Translations under genes and position numbers: made by a program
Assembly (NCBI GenBank): GCA_020161695.1
Contig: JAIUOO010000011.1
Coordinates: 83,406 to 147,405 of the forward strand
Source: Pseudomonadota bacterium
GTDB lineage: Bacteria > Pseudomonadota > Alphaproteobacteria > Rhizobiales > Phreatobacteraceae
DNA: 64,000 bases
Reading direction: 5' to 3'
Notes under the pieces: generated by a model
Databases searched by the model: none
What the model saw: only the letters and a program-made list of their open reading frames with translations
Told to the model about the DNA's origin: nothing
In this document: positions 25,707-34,579 of the stretch, piece after piece
How the letters are laid out: each line of letters begins with the position of its first letter
Position numbering within the stretch: the first letter of the stretch is position 1

Positions 25707-27442
25707 TCCCGGTCACATTCGACGGCATGCTCGGCAAGCTGCACCTGCCGTCCGGCCCGGCTTCCGGGCTCGGAGTGGTGGTCGTGCCGCCACACGGGCT
25801 CGAGGCGCTGGCAGCCACCAAGAGCCTGCGCATCCTTGCGGACGGGCTTGCGGCCGCAGGCCATGCCGTGCTGCGCTACGACCTGCCGGGAACCGCCGAC
25901 TCGCTCGGCGGCGATGGCGATCCGGACCGCGTGCCCGCCTGGACAGCGAGCGTGGCAGCCGCTGCCCGGATGCTGCGCGAATGCGCCGGCACCGGCGGGA
26001 CCATTGTCCTCGGCCTGCGGTTCGGAGGATTGATCGGAACGCTCGGCGCTCAGTCGATCCCCGACCTCGCCGGTCTCGTCCTGCTCGACCCGGTCGTCCG
26101 CGGCCGCCTTTATGCTCGCGAGCTCGCCATCACCGCCCGCGCGGTCGCCGAGGGTGCGCGGCTTGATCCCGATGCGACCTCGACGCCGGAAGGCCTGCTG
26201 GTCGGCGGCCATCTGACCACGCCGGGAACGCTCAAGGCCATCGGCGGCCTCGACCTCGGCAAGCTTCCGGCGCCTGCGGCACCGATCTTGGTCCTGCACC
26301 GCAAGGGCGCGGCCGACGCAGCTGCGCTCGCCTCCGTCTGGGTCACGCAGACCACCGTCACGGCGGCAGAGGCGGGCGGATTCGACGGCATTTCCATCAG
26401 CCCCACCATGGCGACCACGCCGCACGAGGCTTTCGCGACTGCGGTCGACTGGACCGAGACCCTGCCGCACAGCCCCCTGGCCACGCCGGGCGCGATTGGC
26501 GCGGCTACGCTCTCCGGACCGCAGTTCATCGAGAATGCCGTGACTTTCGGCGAAGGCGGCCGGTTGTTCGGCGTGTTCTGCGATCCGGTCGACCTCGATC
26601 CGGCGAAACCGGCCGTCCTGATCGTCAATGCCGGCCGCAATCCGCATGTCGGCTGGGCCCGATCCGGCGTCGACCTCGCACGGCGGCTGGCAGCGGACGG
26701 CGTCGCGTCCCTGCGCATCGACCTCGCCGGTATCGGCGACGGCGTCGACCGCCCGGGCGCCCCCGATGCCGTCGAGAGCGTGCTCTATCATCCCGCGACC
26801 GAGCTCGAGACAGCCGCCGCCATCGATCTCCTCGCCGCGCACCGGCCCGGTCCGATCGTGCTTTCAGGCGCTTGCAGCGGCGCCTACCTCGCTTTCCACA
26901 GCGCCGCGCGCGATCCGCGCATCGCCGGTCTGGTCCTCGTCAACATCCAGCGCTTCGTCTGGCGCAAGGGCGAGACGGTCGCAGAAGCCATCGCCTCGGC
27001 CTATCCACTGGCTTCAAGCTATGTCGCCAAGGTCTGGAGCGCGCGCTCCTGGCGGCGCGTGCTGACCGGGGAGCGGAAGCTCTGGCCGCTCGTGCGGGAA
27101 TTTGCCCGCCGCGCGGCGGGCCGGCTGCGCGCCGTCGTGCCATCGGGCGAGACCCGGCGAGCCCGCGCGATGATGGCCCGCCTTCAGGCGCGCGGCGTGC
27201 GCGTCGAACTGTTCTTCAGCGCTGATGATCCCGGTCTCGGCGACCTCGCGCTCCATTTTGGAGCGGGTGGACGCCGCCTCGCCAACGATCCGCGCGTCGT
27301 CATGACGCTGATTGCCGGTTCAGATCACGACCTGACGCCGCCAGCCGCAAGGCAGGCGCTGTTCGAGCGCGTTCTGGCAGCAACACGCGCGGTCCAGGGT
27401 TCCGCCGCCAAACAGGTCGCCCACGGCACAACTTCTGCTTGA
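25703..27442 (+). CDS. Tandem alpha/beta hydrolase protein
   Basis: The 579-residue protein holds two alpha/beta-hydrolase units. Unit 1 (about 1-255) has VVVVPPHGLEALAATKSLR and an elbow G104-L-R106-F-G108 where Arg stands in place of the nucleophile, so it is probably inactive. Unit 2 (about 285-570) has NAGRNPHVGWARSG, an elbow G389-A-C391-S-G393 with Cys as nucleophile, and a C-terminal GSDHDLTP histidine. Such proteins resemble serine aminopeptidase/thioesterase-like hydrolases found in exopolysaccharide loci. Its ATG overlaps the GH2 stop (ATGA). A thioesterase or transferase step on the carrier-bound amino acid is possible but unproven. Confidence 0.82.
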   Translation: MIPVTFDGMLGKLHLPSGPASGLGVVVVPPHGLEALAATKSLRILADGLAAAGHAVLRYDLPGTADSLGGDGDPDRVPAWTASVAAAARMLRECAGTGGTIVLGLRFGGLIGTLGAQSIPDLAGLVLLDPVVRGRLYARELAITARAVAEGARLDPDATSTPEGLLVGGHLTTPGTLKAIGGLDLGKLPAPAAPILVLHRKGAADAAALASVWVTQTTVTAAEAGGFDGISISPTMATTPHEAFATAVDWTETLPHSPLATPGAIGAATLSGPQFIENAVTFGEGGRLFGVFCDPVDLDPAKPAVLIVNAGRNPHVGWARSGVDLARRLAADGVASLRIDLAGIGDGVDRPGAPDAVESVLYHPATELETAAAIDLLAAHRPGPIVLSGACSGAYLAFHSAARDPRIAGLVLVNIQRFVWRKGETVAEAIASAYPLASSYVAKVWSARSWRRVLTGERKLWPLVREFARRAAGRLRAVVPSGETRRARAMMARLQARGVRVELFFSADDPGLGDLALHFGAGGRRLANDPRVVMTLIAGSDHDLTPPAARQALFERVLAATRAVQGSAAKQVAHGTTSA

Positions 27443-27507
27443 GCTTAGGCGAACATGCGGTAGGCGTCCCGTTCCGGGACGTTTCGTGAAGTCGTCGAGT
27501 ATCCGTG

Positions 27508-28950
27508 ATGACGCTGAAGGATCTTGAAGTTCCGGTCGGTTCCATCGCCTGGCGCAGCCGCGGGGGTTATGCCTGGTCGCGTTTCGGCCTGATGACCGCG
27601 ACCGCCGCCCTCGACTGGATCGTGGTGGCCGGGTCCTCGTTTGTCGTCTCGCTGCTCTACAGCCGCGTGACCGCCGGCGAGTTCTGGACGGCGCAGCCGC
27701 AGGCCGATCTCGCCCTGCTGCTGGCGAGCCTCTTCGTGCTGCTCAGCGCGCTGAAGGGTCAGTATCAGGTCGCCAATTACGTTGGCGCGCGGCGCACCTT
27801 CGGCACCACGCTGACGTTGTGGGCTGCGACCTTCGTCACGCTGATGGCCTTTGCCTTCGCGACCAAATCCACCGACGTCTTCTCCCGCGTCGCAGTAGTC
27901 GCCACCTTCTTCGCGGGTTTGCCCGCCGTGCTGCTGGTTCGCGGCGGCGCCGGCCGGCTGATGACGCTCGGCTCGAAAATCGGGGTCATCCCGGCGCGCC
28001 GGGTCATGCTCGTCGGTCGCGAGGACGACGTGACCTCGTTCGCGCTGCGCTACCAGCCCTGGAATGCCGGCATGCATGTCGCCGGGACGGGTCTCCTGAC
28101 GCCCGGCGAAAGCCAGCCCAGCCGCGGCGACATCGCCCGCATCGTCGCGCAGGCGCGCGAGATGCAGCTCGACGATGTCATGATCATCGTGCCCTGGTCG
28201 GAGGTCGGCACGATCGACCTGCTGATCGAGGCCTTCATGCGCATGCCGGTGACCGTTCACCTCGGCCCGGAGCGCATCTTCGACCGCTTCGAGCACATTC
28301 ACATCGCCAAGGCCGGCGGCATTGCCAGCCTTCAGCTCGGCCGCCCGCCGCTCTCGGCCGGCGAGATCATGGTCAAGCGCGTGCTCGACATCGCGCTCGG
28401 TTCGTTCGCGCTGTTCCTGTTCACGCCGGTCCTGCTGCTGGTCGGCCTCGCCATCAAGCTCGACAGCCCCGGCCCGGTCCTGTTCCGCCAGCGGCGCCTC
28501 GGCTTCAACCAGCGCGCCTTCCAGATCGTCAAGTTCCGCACCATGACCGTGCAGGACGACGGCGACGTGATCCGGCAGGCGACCCGCAACGACCAGCGCA
28601 TCACCCGAGTCGGCCGTTTCCTCCGTCGCTGGAACCTCGACGAACTGCCGCAGCTGCTCAACGTGCTGGCCGGCCAGATGTCGCTGGTGGGTCCGCGCCC
28701 GCATGCCATCGCCCACGACCGCCAGTTCGACGACCGGATCAGCCTCTATGCCCGCCGCCACAATGTGAAGCCCGGCATTACCGGCTGGGCGCAGGTGCAC
28801 GGGTTGCGCGGCGAAACCGATACCGAGGCCAAGATGCAGGCCCGCGTCGAGCACGACCTCTACTACATCGACAACTGGTCGATCATGCTCGACATCGAGA
28901 TCCTGTTCCGCACCGTCTTCTCGCGGAAGGCCTACGACAACGCCTTCTGA
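27508..28950 (+). CDS. Undecaprenyl-phosphate sugar phosphotransferase (WcaJ/PslA-like)
   Basis: The 480-residue inner-membrane protein starts polysaccharide repeat synthesis by moving a hexose-1-phosphate from a nucleotide sugar to undecaprenyl phosphate. It has four N-terminal membrane helices, a nucleotide-binding-like middle (IPARRVMLVGREDDV) and a C-terminal catalytic domain. The latter carries the family blocks VKRVLDIALGS, RQRRLGFNQRAFQIVKFRTM, LRRWNLDELPQLLNVL and SLVGPRPHAIAHD. A GTG at 27505 directly precedes the ATG and is an alternative start. It begins the exopolysaccharide block immediately after the amino acid:carrier operon, on the same strand. Confidence 0.95.
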   Translation: MTLKDLEVPVGSIAWRSRGGYAWSRFGLMTATAALDWIVVAGSSFVVSLLYSRVTAGEFWTAQPQADLALLLASLFVLLSALKGQYQVANYVGARRTFGTTLTLWAATFVTLMAFAFATKSTDVFSRVAVVATFFAGLPAVLLVRGGAGRLMTLGSKIGVIPARRVMLVGREDDVTSFALRYQPWNAGMHVAGTGLLTPGESQPSRGDIARIVAQAREMQLDDVMIIVPWSEVGTIDLLIEAFMRMPVTVHLGPERIFDRFEHIHIAKAGGIASLQLGRPPLSAGEIMVKRVLDIALGSFALFLFTPVLLLVGLAIKLDSPGPVLFRQRRLGFNQRAFQIVKFRTMTVQDDGDVIRQATRNDQRITRVGRFLRRWNLDELPQLLNVLAGQMSLVGPRPHAIAHDRQFDDRISLYARRHNVKPGITGWAQVHGLRGETDTEAKMQARVEHDLYYIDNWSIMLDIEILFRTVFSRKAYDNAF

Positions 28951-28973
28951 GCGGCACGCGCGAACGCAACGAC

Positions 28974-29004
28974 AAAAGCCCGGCGCAAGGCCGGGCTTTT
29001 TTTT
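28974..29004. terminator. Bidirectional intrinsic terminator
   Basis: AAAAGCCCGGC (28974-28984) and GCCGGGCTTTT (28990-29000) form an 11-base stem with a five-base loop, followed on the plus strand by eight T in all. The leading AAAA gives a shorter T-run for the convergent minus-strand gene. Confidence 0.92.
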
Positions 29005-29021
29005 GCCGGCTCCGCTTTGAT

Positions 29022-30095
29022 CTAGAAGGCAATGACGTGCTGGACGGCCGCGCGGGCATCCTGCCACGCCGCCTCGACGTCCAAGCCCTGCCGAGACGGA
29101 GCCGCGCCGCGCGCGGTTGCGACCGCATCTGCCAGCGCCGCCGGTGTCGTATTGTGCGAGGCAAGCACCAGCGACCCATCCGCAATCAGGCGCTGATAGG
29201 TCGGGTGATGATCGAAGGCGCCCGGCTTTGCCGGCGCGTTGACGATGACGGGACGACCGGTCATGGCGCAGGCCAGAACGCTGCCGCGCCGCGCGGTCAG
29301 CCCCTCGGTGAACGAGTAGAGGAACAGGTCGCAGGCATCGAGGGCGCCGAAGACCTCGGCATCGGTCGCGATATATCCGCTGACCATGATCCGGTCGGCG
29401 AGGCCGAGTTCCGCGGCGCGCGCCCGGAACTGCTCCTCGACACGGTCCTGCCCCTTCACGAAGGAGCCGACGAAGGCGCAGAACACGTCGATGTCCCGGC
29501 GGCGTAGCTCCGCCGCCACCTCCAGCACCGCCGTCGACTGCTTCTTCGGATAGATCGAGCCGAAATGGCCGATGATGAGTCGGCCGGCGGCCTTCTCGGC
29601 CGCGATCCGCATCGAATGCGCCGTCGCCATCGTGATCGCGGGCCGCGACAGGTTCGGCGGGATCGGCACAATGCCGCGCTTCCCGGTTGCGACGCGGCTT
29701 GCCGGGCTGGCAGCAAACTGGGCGGCAACTTCGGGCGAGGAAAACAGGATTGCCGTCGCGAGCGGCAGCAGCGGCGCGTAGCTGGCGCGGCGCTTCCAAT
29801 CGAGATCGTCCCATTCGTGCAGCACGACGATCACCTCCGCGCAACGGCGCCGCGCGACGGCGGCAGCGAGTGCGGGCTCGATCAGTTTCTTCTTCCAGGC
29901 CACGACGGGCAGGTTGAGGACCAGGGCCTCGGCACCCTCCAACGCCTGTGCGAGCCGACTGGCGCTGGCGTCGAGCACATGGGTTCGCGCACCCGCAGTT
30001 TCAGCGAGGCGGCGCGCGAAGGCCTCGACGCCGCACGGCGTCGCACTGCCCGATACCAGGACCAGCATGGATGCGGACGGGGCTGCCTCGTTCAT
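29022..30095 (-). CDS. Glycosyltransferase, GT4-like
   Basis: The 357-residue protein has a GT-B C-terminal half: GHFGSIYPKKQSTAVLEVAA (near residue 195), FCAFVGSFVKG, GLADRIMVSGYIATDAEVF and the acceptor/donor block LFLYSFTEGLTARRGSVLAC. The conserved E-G-L and the following region fit family 4 nucleotide-sugar transferases. The N-terminal half is divergent. It would add one sugar to the lipid-linked repeat at the cytoplasmic face. The ATG at 30095 is preferred; an ATG at 30161 would overlap the upstream gene by 38 bases. Confidence 0.82.
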   Translation of the reverse strand: MNEAAPSASMLVLVSGSATPCGVEAFARRLAETAGARTHVLDASASRLAQALEGAEALVLNLPVVAWKKKLIEPALAAAVARRRCAEVIVVLHEWDDLDWKRRASYAPLLPLATAILFSSPEVAAQFAASPASRVATGKRGIVPIPPNLSRPAITMATAHSMRIAAEKAAGRLIIGHFGSIYPKKQSTAVLEVAAELRRRDIDVFCAFVGSFVKGQDRVEEQFRARAAELGLADRIMVSGYIATDAEVFGALDACDLFLYSFTEGLTARRGSVLACAMTGRPVIVNAPAKPGAFDHHPTYQRLIADGSLVLASHNTTPAALADAVATARGAAPSRQGLDVEAAWQDARAAVQHVIAF

Positions 30096-30123
30096 GCCGC
30101 CTGCCCTGTCGACGAATAGGCCA

Positions 30124-31161
30124 TCAGCCCTTGTCCTTGGCGCGGTAGGGCTGCTGTTCAATGCCAGCCGCCGCCATCAGGCGGCCGAATGAAACGGCAA
30201 GAGGATGCGCGGCGACAGCGGGATTGCGCGTCGCTGCGAGTTGGCCGAGAGCACGGACGAGCGCCAGCGGCACGATCGCGATGTCCTTGACGAGCACCTT
30301 CAGCCGGCCGGCAGCGCCTTCCGCCTGCTTGACCTCGACCGCCCGGTTGATCGAACCGATCCTGAGGCCGCGCTTCAGGACCCAGCCGAAGCGCGCACGC
30401 TCTCCCGGCACCGTCTCGCTGATCAGCGCTTCCTGTACCCAATGGGAGCGCAACCCTGCCCGCTTCGCGCGGGTGAAGAAGTCGAGATCTCCGCCGCCGA
30501 GGAAATTGAAGCGCGGATCGAGCGCCGGCTGGCCGAGGCGTTCGAAGACGCGGCGACGGATCAGGCAATTGCCGGTGCCGTAGATCATCGGAACTGGCCC
30601 CGTGCTGCCGTGGCTCGGCCAGAACACGGGATGCCGACGGAGCAGGCCGGGCGCATCCTCGCGGAACCTCGGCACCACGGGCCCGCCGACGATATCGGCA
30701 CCACTCGCCTCGGCGCCGGCCACCATGGCGTCGAGCCAGCCCGCCGACGCGATCTCGTCGTCGTCGATCATCAGCAAATGCTCGGCATTGGGAAAATGTT
30801 CGAGGGCAGCGGCGAAACCGGCATTGATCGCGTGGACATTGCCCTGCTGCGGTTCCACCAGCGCCATCCCCGCGAGGGTGCCGGGCGTAAGCCAGGAGGC
30901 CGCGACGCCATGCCCTTCGCGGCCGGCAGCGTCATTCTCGACCACCAGAACAGCGAACCGAACAGCCGTCCGCTGTGCCGCCAGCGATGCTAGCGTCTCG
31001 GCCAGCATGGCCGGCCGGCGGAAGGTCGGCACGACCGCCACGGCCTGAACCGCGGCCGCGTCGAGGCCGGGGCTGGCAACCGCGCCCGGCGGCATGGCAA
31101 CCGTCCGGTCGGTCCTCATCGGGGACATCTGCATGGTGGCGATCTCATTCTGGCGCAGCAT
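30124..31161 (-). CDS. Glycosyltransferase family 2
   Basis: The 345-residue protein has a GT-A fold: AVAVVPTFRRPAMLAETLAS near residue 40, the metal-binding LLMIDDDEIASAGWLDAMV near residue 130, and the acceptor region YGTGNCLIRRRVFERLG and FNFLGGGDLDFFTRAKRAG. It probably adds a sugar in exopolysaccharide assembly. The C-terminal tail has a hydrophobic stretch (VKDIAIVPLALVRALG) that may touch the membrane. The start at 31161 has GGAG eight bases upstream. It is divergent from the deacetylase gene and followed by the GT4-like gene. Confidence 0.92.
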   Translation of the reverse strand: MLRQNEIATMQMSPMRTDRTVAMPPGAVASPGLDAAAVQAVAVVPTFRRPAMLAETLASLAAQRTAVRFAVLVVENDAAGREGHGVAASWLTPGTLAGMALVEPQQGNVHAINAGFAAALEHFPNAEHLLMIDDDEIASAGWLDAMVAGAEASGADIVGGPVVPRFREDAPGLLRRHPVFWPSHGSTGPVPMIYGTGNCLIRRRVFERLGQPALDPRFNFLGGGDLDFFTRAKRAGLRSHWVQEALISETVPGERARFGWVLKRGLRIGSINRAVEVKQAEGAAGRLKVLVKDIAIVPLALVRALGQLAATRNPAVAAHPLAVSFGRLMAAAGIEQQPYRAKDKG

Positions 31162-31337
31162 GGGTCGCGCTCCGCGGCTCGATCAAGGGTCTCTGGCACG
31201 CGGGAGCAAGTCTCCTGCCGCGTGGCGCGTGCCGCGAGGGTCGCCGCTGGCCCGCGCCTTGCGAGACCGTCACAGGTCGGCTCGAATGATCCCGCAGCGG
31301 GACATCCGCGCCCGGACGCGAGGGGCGAAACGGCATC
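31162..31337. promoter_or_regulatory. Divergent intergenic region with short palindrome
   Basis: This 176-base gap separates the two arms of the polysaccharide locus and must hold promoters for both. TCCCGCAGCGGGA (31290-31302) is a 13-base palindrome that could bind a regulator. I could not define clear -35/-10 elements. Confidence 0.4.
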
Positions 31338-32171
31338 ATGCTGGCGGACCACGAGACCCGAATACAGCGCAGGCCCATTCCTCCGGCCGCCGCGCTGTCG
31401 CCGTTCGACGACGGCGACGATGCGACGTTCCGACGCTTGTCGGACCGCCTCGTTCACACGATTGCGCGGCGCGTTCCGTTCCGCACGGCGGCAATCAAGC
31501 TCGATCGCCCGATCGTCTCCTTCAGCTTCGATGACTTCCCCGCGTCGGCCCACGAGACCGGCGCCCGCATTCTTCAGGATCATGACGCCCAGGGCACTTT
31601 CTATGCGGCCAGCGGTCTGATCGGCCAGAAGCGTGCGCTGTGGACCATCGCCGGCGCGGATGCGATCCGCGACCTCCACGATCATGGGCACGAGATCGGG
31701 CTTCACACCCACAGCCATCGGCCATCCTTCCTCATGGGTCGCCGGCAGTTCGGAGCTGACCTCGCCGCCAACCGGGCAGCGCTGCGCCGAATCCTGCCGG
31801 ACCTCGCGCACGAGACCTTCGCCTATCCATTCGGCCTGTCGACGCTGTCACAGAAGCGGACCCTTGGTCGCCTCGCACGCGCCAGCCGGTCAGTCCAGCG
31901 CGGACTCAATGTCGGCAAGCTCGATCTCGACTTCATCCGCGCCTATGAGCTGACGGATCGCGGGCTCTCGCTCGATGAACTGACGCAGCTTCTCGACGAT
32001 GCCGCGGCCCGCAACGGCTGGCTCGTGTTCCTCACGCACGACATCGCCGACCGGCCGACCCGCTTCGGCGCATCGCCCGCGCTTCTGACAGCCGCCCTGC
32101 TCGGCGCCGCGCGGCGCGGCATGGACGTGCTGTCGATCCGCGACGCCCTGACGCGCATCGGCGTGTCCTGA
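31338..32171 (+). CDS. Polysaccharide deacetylase (NodB/CE4 family)
   Basis: The 277-residue protein has the NodB homology domain. Motif 1 is SFSFDDFP with D65-D66, motif 2 is GLHTHSH with H123 and H127 as metal ligands, motif 3 region is ETFAYPFG, and WLVFLTHDI carries the late catalytic histidine. CE4 enzymes remove N-acetyl (sometimes O-acetyl) groups from sugars. No signal peptide is seen, so it may act on cytosolic lipid-linked sugars. A free amine created here could be an acceptor for the aminoacyl group made upstream; that is speculation. First gene of the plus-strand arm. Confidence 0.92.
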   Translation: MLADHETRIQRRPIPPAAALSPFDDGDDATFRRLSDRLVHTIARRVPFRTAAIKLDRPIVSFSFDDFPASAHETGARILQDHDAQGTFYAASGLIGQKRALWTIAGADAIRDLHDHGHEIGLHTHSHRPSFLMGRRQFGADLAANRAALRRILPDLAHETFAYPFGLSTLSQKRTLGRLARASRSVQRGLNVGKLDLDFIRAYELTDRGLSLDELTQLLDDAAARNGWLVFLTHDIADRPTRFGASPALLTAALLGAARRGMDVLSIRDALTRIGVS

Positions 32172-32212
32172 AACGCCACTGCAACCGCTGGCCCCGACCT
32201 TGCGCGGCATGA

Positions 32213-32266
32213 ACGGAGAACAATCTCCGTGTATCAATCCGGGACGGGCGTCCCTCCACCGGATTG
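32213..32266 (+). promoter_or_regulatory. Structured mRNA leader before the chain-length gene
   Basis: Two hairpins lie just upstream of the gene. ACGGAGA-ACAA-TCTCCGT spans 32213-32230. An outer stem CAATCCGG/CCGGATTG (32235-32242 and 32259-32266) can alternatively give way to an inner GGGACG/CGTCCC stem (32241-32246 and 32249-32254). The two choices are mutually exclusive. The ribosome site (GAGGGG, 32272-32277) follows immediately. Confidence 0.45.
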
Positions 32267-32286
32267 CGAGCCGAGGGGTCTACCCC

Positions 32287-33765
32287 ATGTACGAAGACGG
32301 TCGCACCAGTCCCATTCCCGCGCGCTCATCCGAGCCGCGATCTGCTCCGTCTGCCTCGCCGAACATCATCGCCGAGGTTGCGCGACGCTGGATGCTGATC
32401 GCGGTCCTCGCGCTGGTCGGGGCCGGCATCGCCTATATGGCGTCTCGAATGATCGCGCCGCGCTTCATGTCGACAGCCCAGATCTTCGTCGATCCGCGCG
32501 GGCTGCAGGTCTTCGACAACGAGCTGACCCCGCGCCAGCAGGACTCCAACACGGCCATCAACTTCGTCGAGAGCCAGGCGCGCATCGTAACCTCGCAGAG
32601 CGTGCTCGCGCGCGTCATCGACGGCGAACGGCTGACCGAGGATCCCGAGTTCAACGGCCAGGGCGGCGCGTCGTGGGCGGCCGCCTTGCTCGGCTCGCTC
32701 GGCATGCGCCGCGGCGGCGAGGAGAGCCTCCAGGCCCGCGAGCGGCTCGCGCTGAACGCGCTCTATGACCGCGTCATCGTCCGCCGGCCGGAGCGCACCT
32801 TCGTCATCGAGGTGACCGTGCGCGCGGGCGACCCCGAGAAGGCTGCGCGCCTCGCCAATGCGGTGGCCCACGCCTATATCGACAGCCAGACCGAAGCCCG
32901 CTCGGAGACGGCCCGCCGCGCGACGCAGGCGCTGACCAACCGCCTCGACGAATTGCGCTCGCGCGTTCGCACCGCGGAGGAGCGCGCAGAGGATTTCCGC
33001 CGCCGCAACGGTCTCGTCGGCACCCGCACACAGCTCGTTTCCGAACAGCAGCTGACGGATGCGAATACCCAGCTTGCGCAGGCTCAGGCGCGCGCGGGCG
33101 AAGCCCTCGCCCGCAACGAGCAGATCCAGCGCGCGCTTCGCTCGAACGGGGCGGCCAGCGCCCTGCCCGAGGCGGTGATCTCGCCGACCATCGCGGCGCT
33201 GCGCGGCCAGCAGGCAGAGGCGCGCCGGCGGCTTGCCGACGCCTCGACCGAATACGGTCCGCGCCACCCGACCGTTCGCAACGCGCAGGCGCAGGTATCC
33301 GACCTCGACCGCGCCATCACCGAGGAACTTGCCCGCATCGCCCAGTCGGCACGCGCCGATCTCGACCGCGCGCGCGCCGCCGAGGCGAGCCAGCGGCGGG
33401 CCGTCGACCAGCTAATCGCGCAGGCCTCCGACGCCGGCCAGGCCTTCGTGCAGCTGCGCGAGCTGCAGCGCGAGGTCGATGTCAACCGCAACCTGCTGAA
33501 TGCCTTCCTGGCCCGCTCGCGCGAGACCAGCGAGCTCGAGCGCCTCGACACCAACAATGCCCGGATCATTACGGTGGCCCAGCCGCCGCGCGACCGCGTG
33601 TTCCCGCCGCGCGGCGTGGTTCTGGCAATGGCCGGCTTCGTCGGGGGTGCAGGTCTCGGCGTCGGCATCGCGCTGCTCCTTGCCCTGCTGAAGGCCGGCT
33701 TCGGCATGGCGCCCGCGGGATCGTCCTTCGTGCGGCACCAGCCGCCCGTCGCGCGGCTCGTCTGA
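32287..33765 (+). CDS. Polysaccharide chain-length/export protein (Wzz/GumC family)
   Basis: The 492-residue protein has the polysaccharide co-polymerase layout. One membrane helix is at about residues 36-53, a large periplasmic part with long coiled coil (residues about 190-410, many Ala/Arg/Glu heptads) follows, and a second helix lies near 450-472 after a proline-rich VAQPPRDRVFPPRG. No tyrosine-kinase domain is attached. It controls chain length and links synthesis to export across the inner membrane. The ATG at 32287 is preceded by GAGGGG. The next gene begins two bases after its stop. Confidence 0.93.
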   Translation: MYEDGRTSPIPARSSEPRSAPSASPNIIAEVARRWMLIAVLALVGAGIAYMASRMIAPRFMSTAQIFVDPRGLQVFDNELTPRQQDSNTAINFVESQARIVTSQSVLARVIDGERLTEDPEFNGQGGASWAAALLGSLGMRRGGEESLQARERLALNALYDRVIVRRPERTFVIEVTVRAGDPEKAARLANAVAHAYIDSQTEARSETARRATQALTNRLDELRSRVRTAEERAEDFRRRNGLVGTRTQLVSEQQLTDANTQLAQAQARAGEALARNEQIQRALRSNGAASALPEAVISPTIAALRGQQAEARRRLADASTEYGPRHPTVRNAQAQVSDLDRAITEELARIAQSARADLDRARAAEASQRRAVDQLIAQASDAGQAFVQLRELQREVDVNRNLLNAFLARSRETSELERLDTNNARIITVAQPPRDRVFPPRGVVLAMAGFVGGAGLGVGIALLLALLKAGFGMAPAGSSFVRHQPPVARLV

Positions 33766-33767
33766 CC

Positions 33768-34574
33768 ATGACCGGAACGCTTGCCATGGCCGATGCCCTG
33801 ATAGCCCCGCCGGAGGACGGCAGCGACATGCCGACGGTCACGGTCGGCGGTCTGCCCATTGCCGTGCTCGACCGCGCCGCGACGGCGGACTGGATGATCC
33901 GCGCAGCGCGCACGCACCCGCGCGGGCAGCGCCCGCTCTATCTGACCTCCGCCAACGGCGAAGTGATCGCCCGTGCCGCAGCCGATCCCGCCTTTGCCGG
34001 GCAGATCCTCTCGGCGGACCAGATCGTGGCCGACGGCCAGCCGCTGGTCGTCGCGTCGCGGCTGCGCTGCCGCACCCCGCTGCCCGGGCGCGTCGCAACA
34101 ACCGATCTGTTCCACGATGTCGCGGAGCGCGCCGTCGTCAGCGGCGCGACCTTCTACATGCTCGGCGCGACCAGGGAAGAGAACGCACGGGCGGTCGCCA
34201 ATGTCCGCCTCCGCTATCCCGGCCTCGCCATTGCCGGCGCCTGTCACGGATTTCTCAAGGATGCCGCCCTCGACGCGAAGCTCGCAGAGATCGATGCCTT
34301 GAAGCCGGACATCCTCTGGCTCGCCATGGGCGTGCCGCACGAGCAGAATTTCGTTGCGCGCCACGCGGAGAAACTGCCGAATGTCGGCATGATCAAGACG
34401 TCGGGCGGCCTGTTCAACTTCCTGTCCGGCACCAACAGCCGCGCCCCCGAATGGATGCAGAAGGCATCGCTCGAATGGGTCTATCGGATCTGGCTCGAGC
34501 CGCGCCGCCTGTTCTGGCGCTATGCAGTGACCAACCCGAAAGCGCTCTACCTGATGGCGACACGGTCTGCCTGA
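33768..34574 (+). CDS. WecB/TagA/CpsF family glycosyltransferase (GT26)
   Basis: The 268-residue protein matches GT26: YLTSANGEVIARAAADPAFA near residue 60, LSADQIVADGQPLVVASRL containing the conserved D-G, ATFYMLGATREENARAV, and the PDILWLAMGVPHEQNF signature near residue 185. It transfers a sugar such as N-acetylmannosamine or glucuronic acid to the lipid-linked intermediate. It starts two bases after the Wzz-like gene and is followed closely by another glycosyltransferase-like gene. Confidence 0.94.
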   Translation: MTGTLAMADALIAPPEDGSDMPTVTVGGLPIAVLDRAATADWMIRAARTHPRGQRPLYLTSANGEVIARAAADPAFAGQILSADQIVADGQPLVVASRLRCRTPLPGRVATTDLFHDVAERAVVSGATFYMLGATREENARAVANVRLRYPGLAIAGACHGFLKDAALDAKLAEIDALKPDILWLAMGVPHEQNFVARHAEKLPNVGMIKTSGGLFNFLSGTNSRAPEWMQKASLEWVYRIWLEPRRLFWRYAVTNPKALYLMATRSA

Positions 34575-34579
34575 GGCAT

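Noticed and set aside
27445..29844. Minus-strand 799-codon frame opposite the sugar phosphotransferase and overlapping the GT4-like gene
   Set aside because: It is antisense to one well-supported gene and out of frame with the other; composition is that of a shadow frame.
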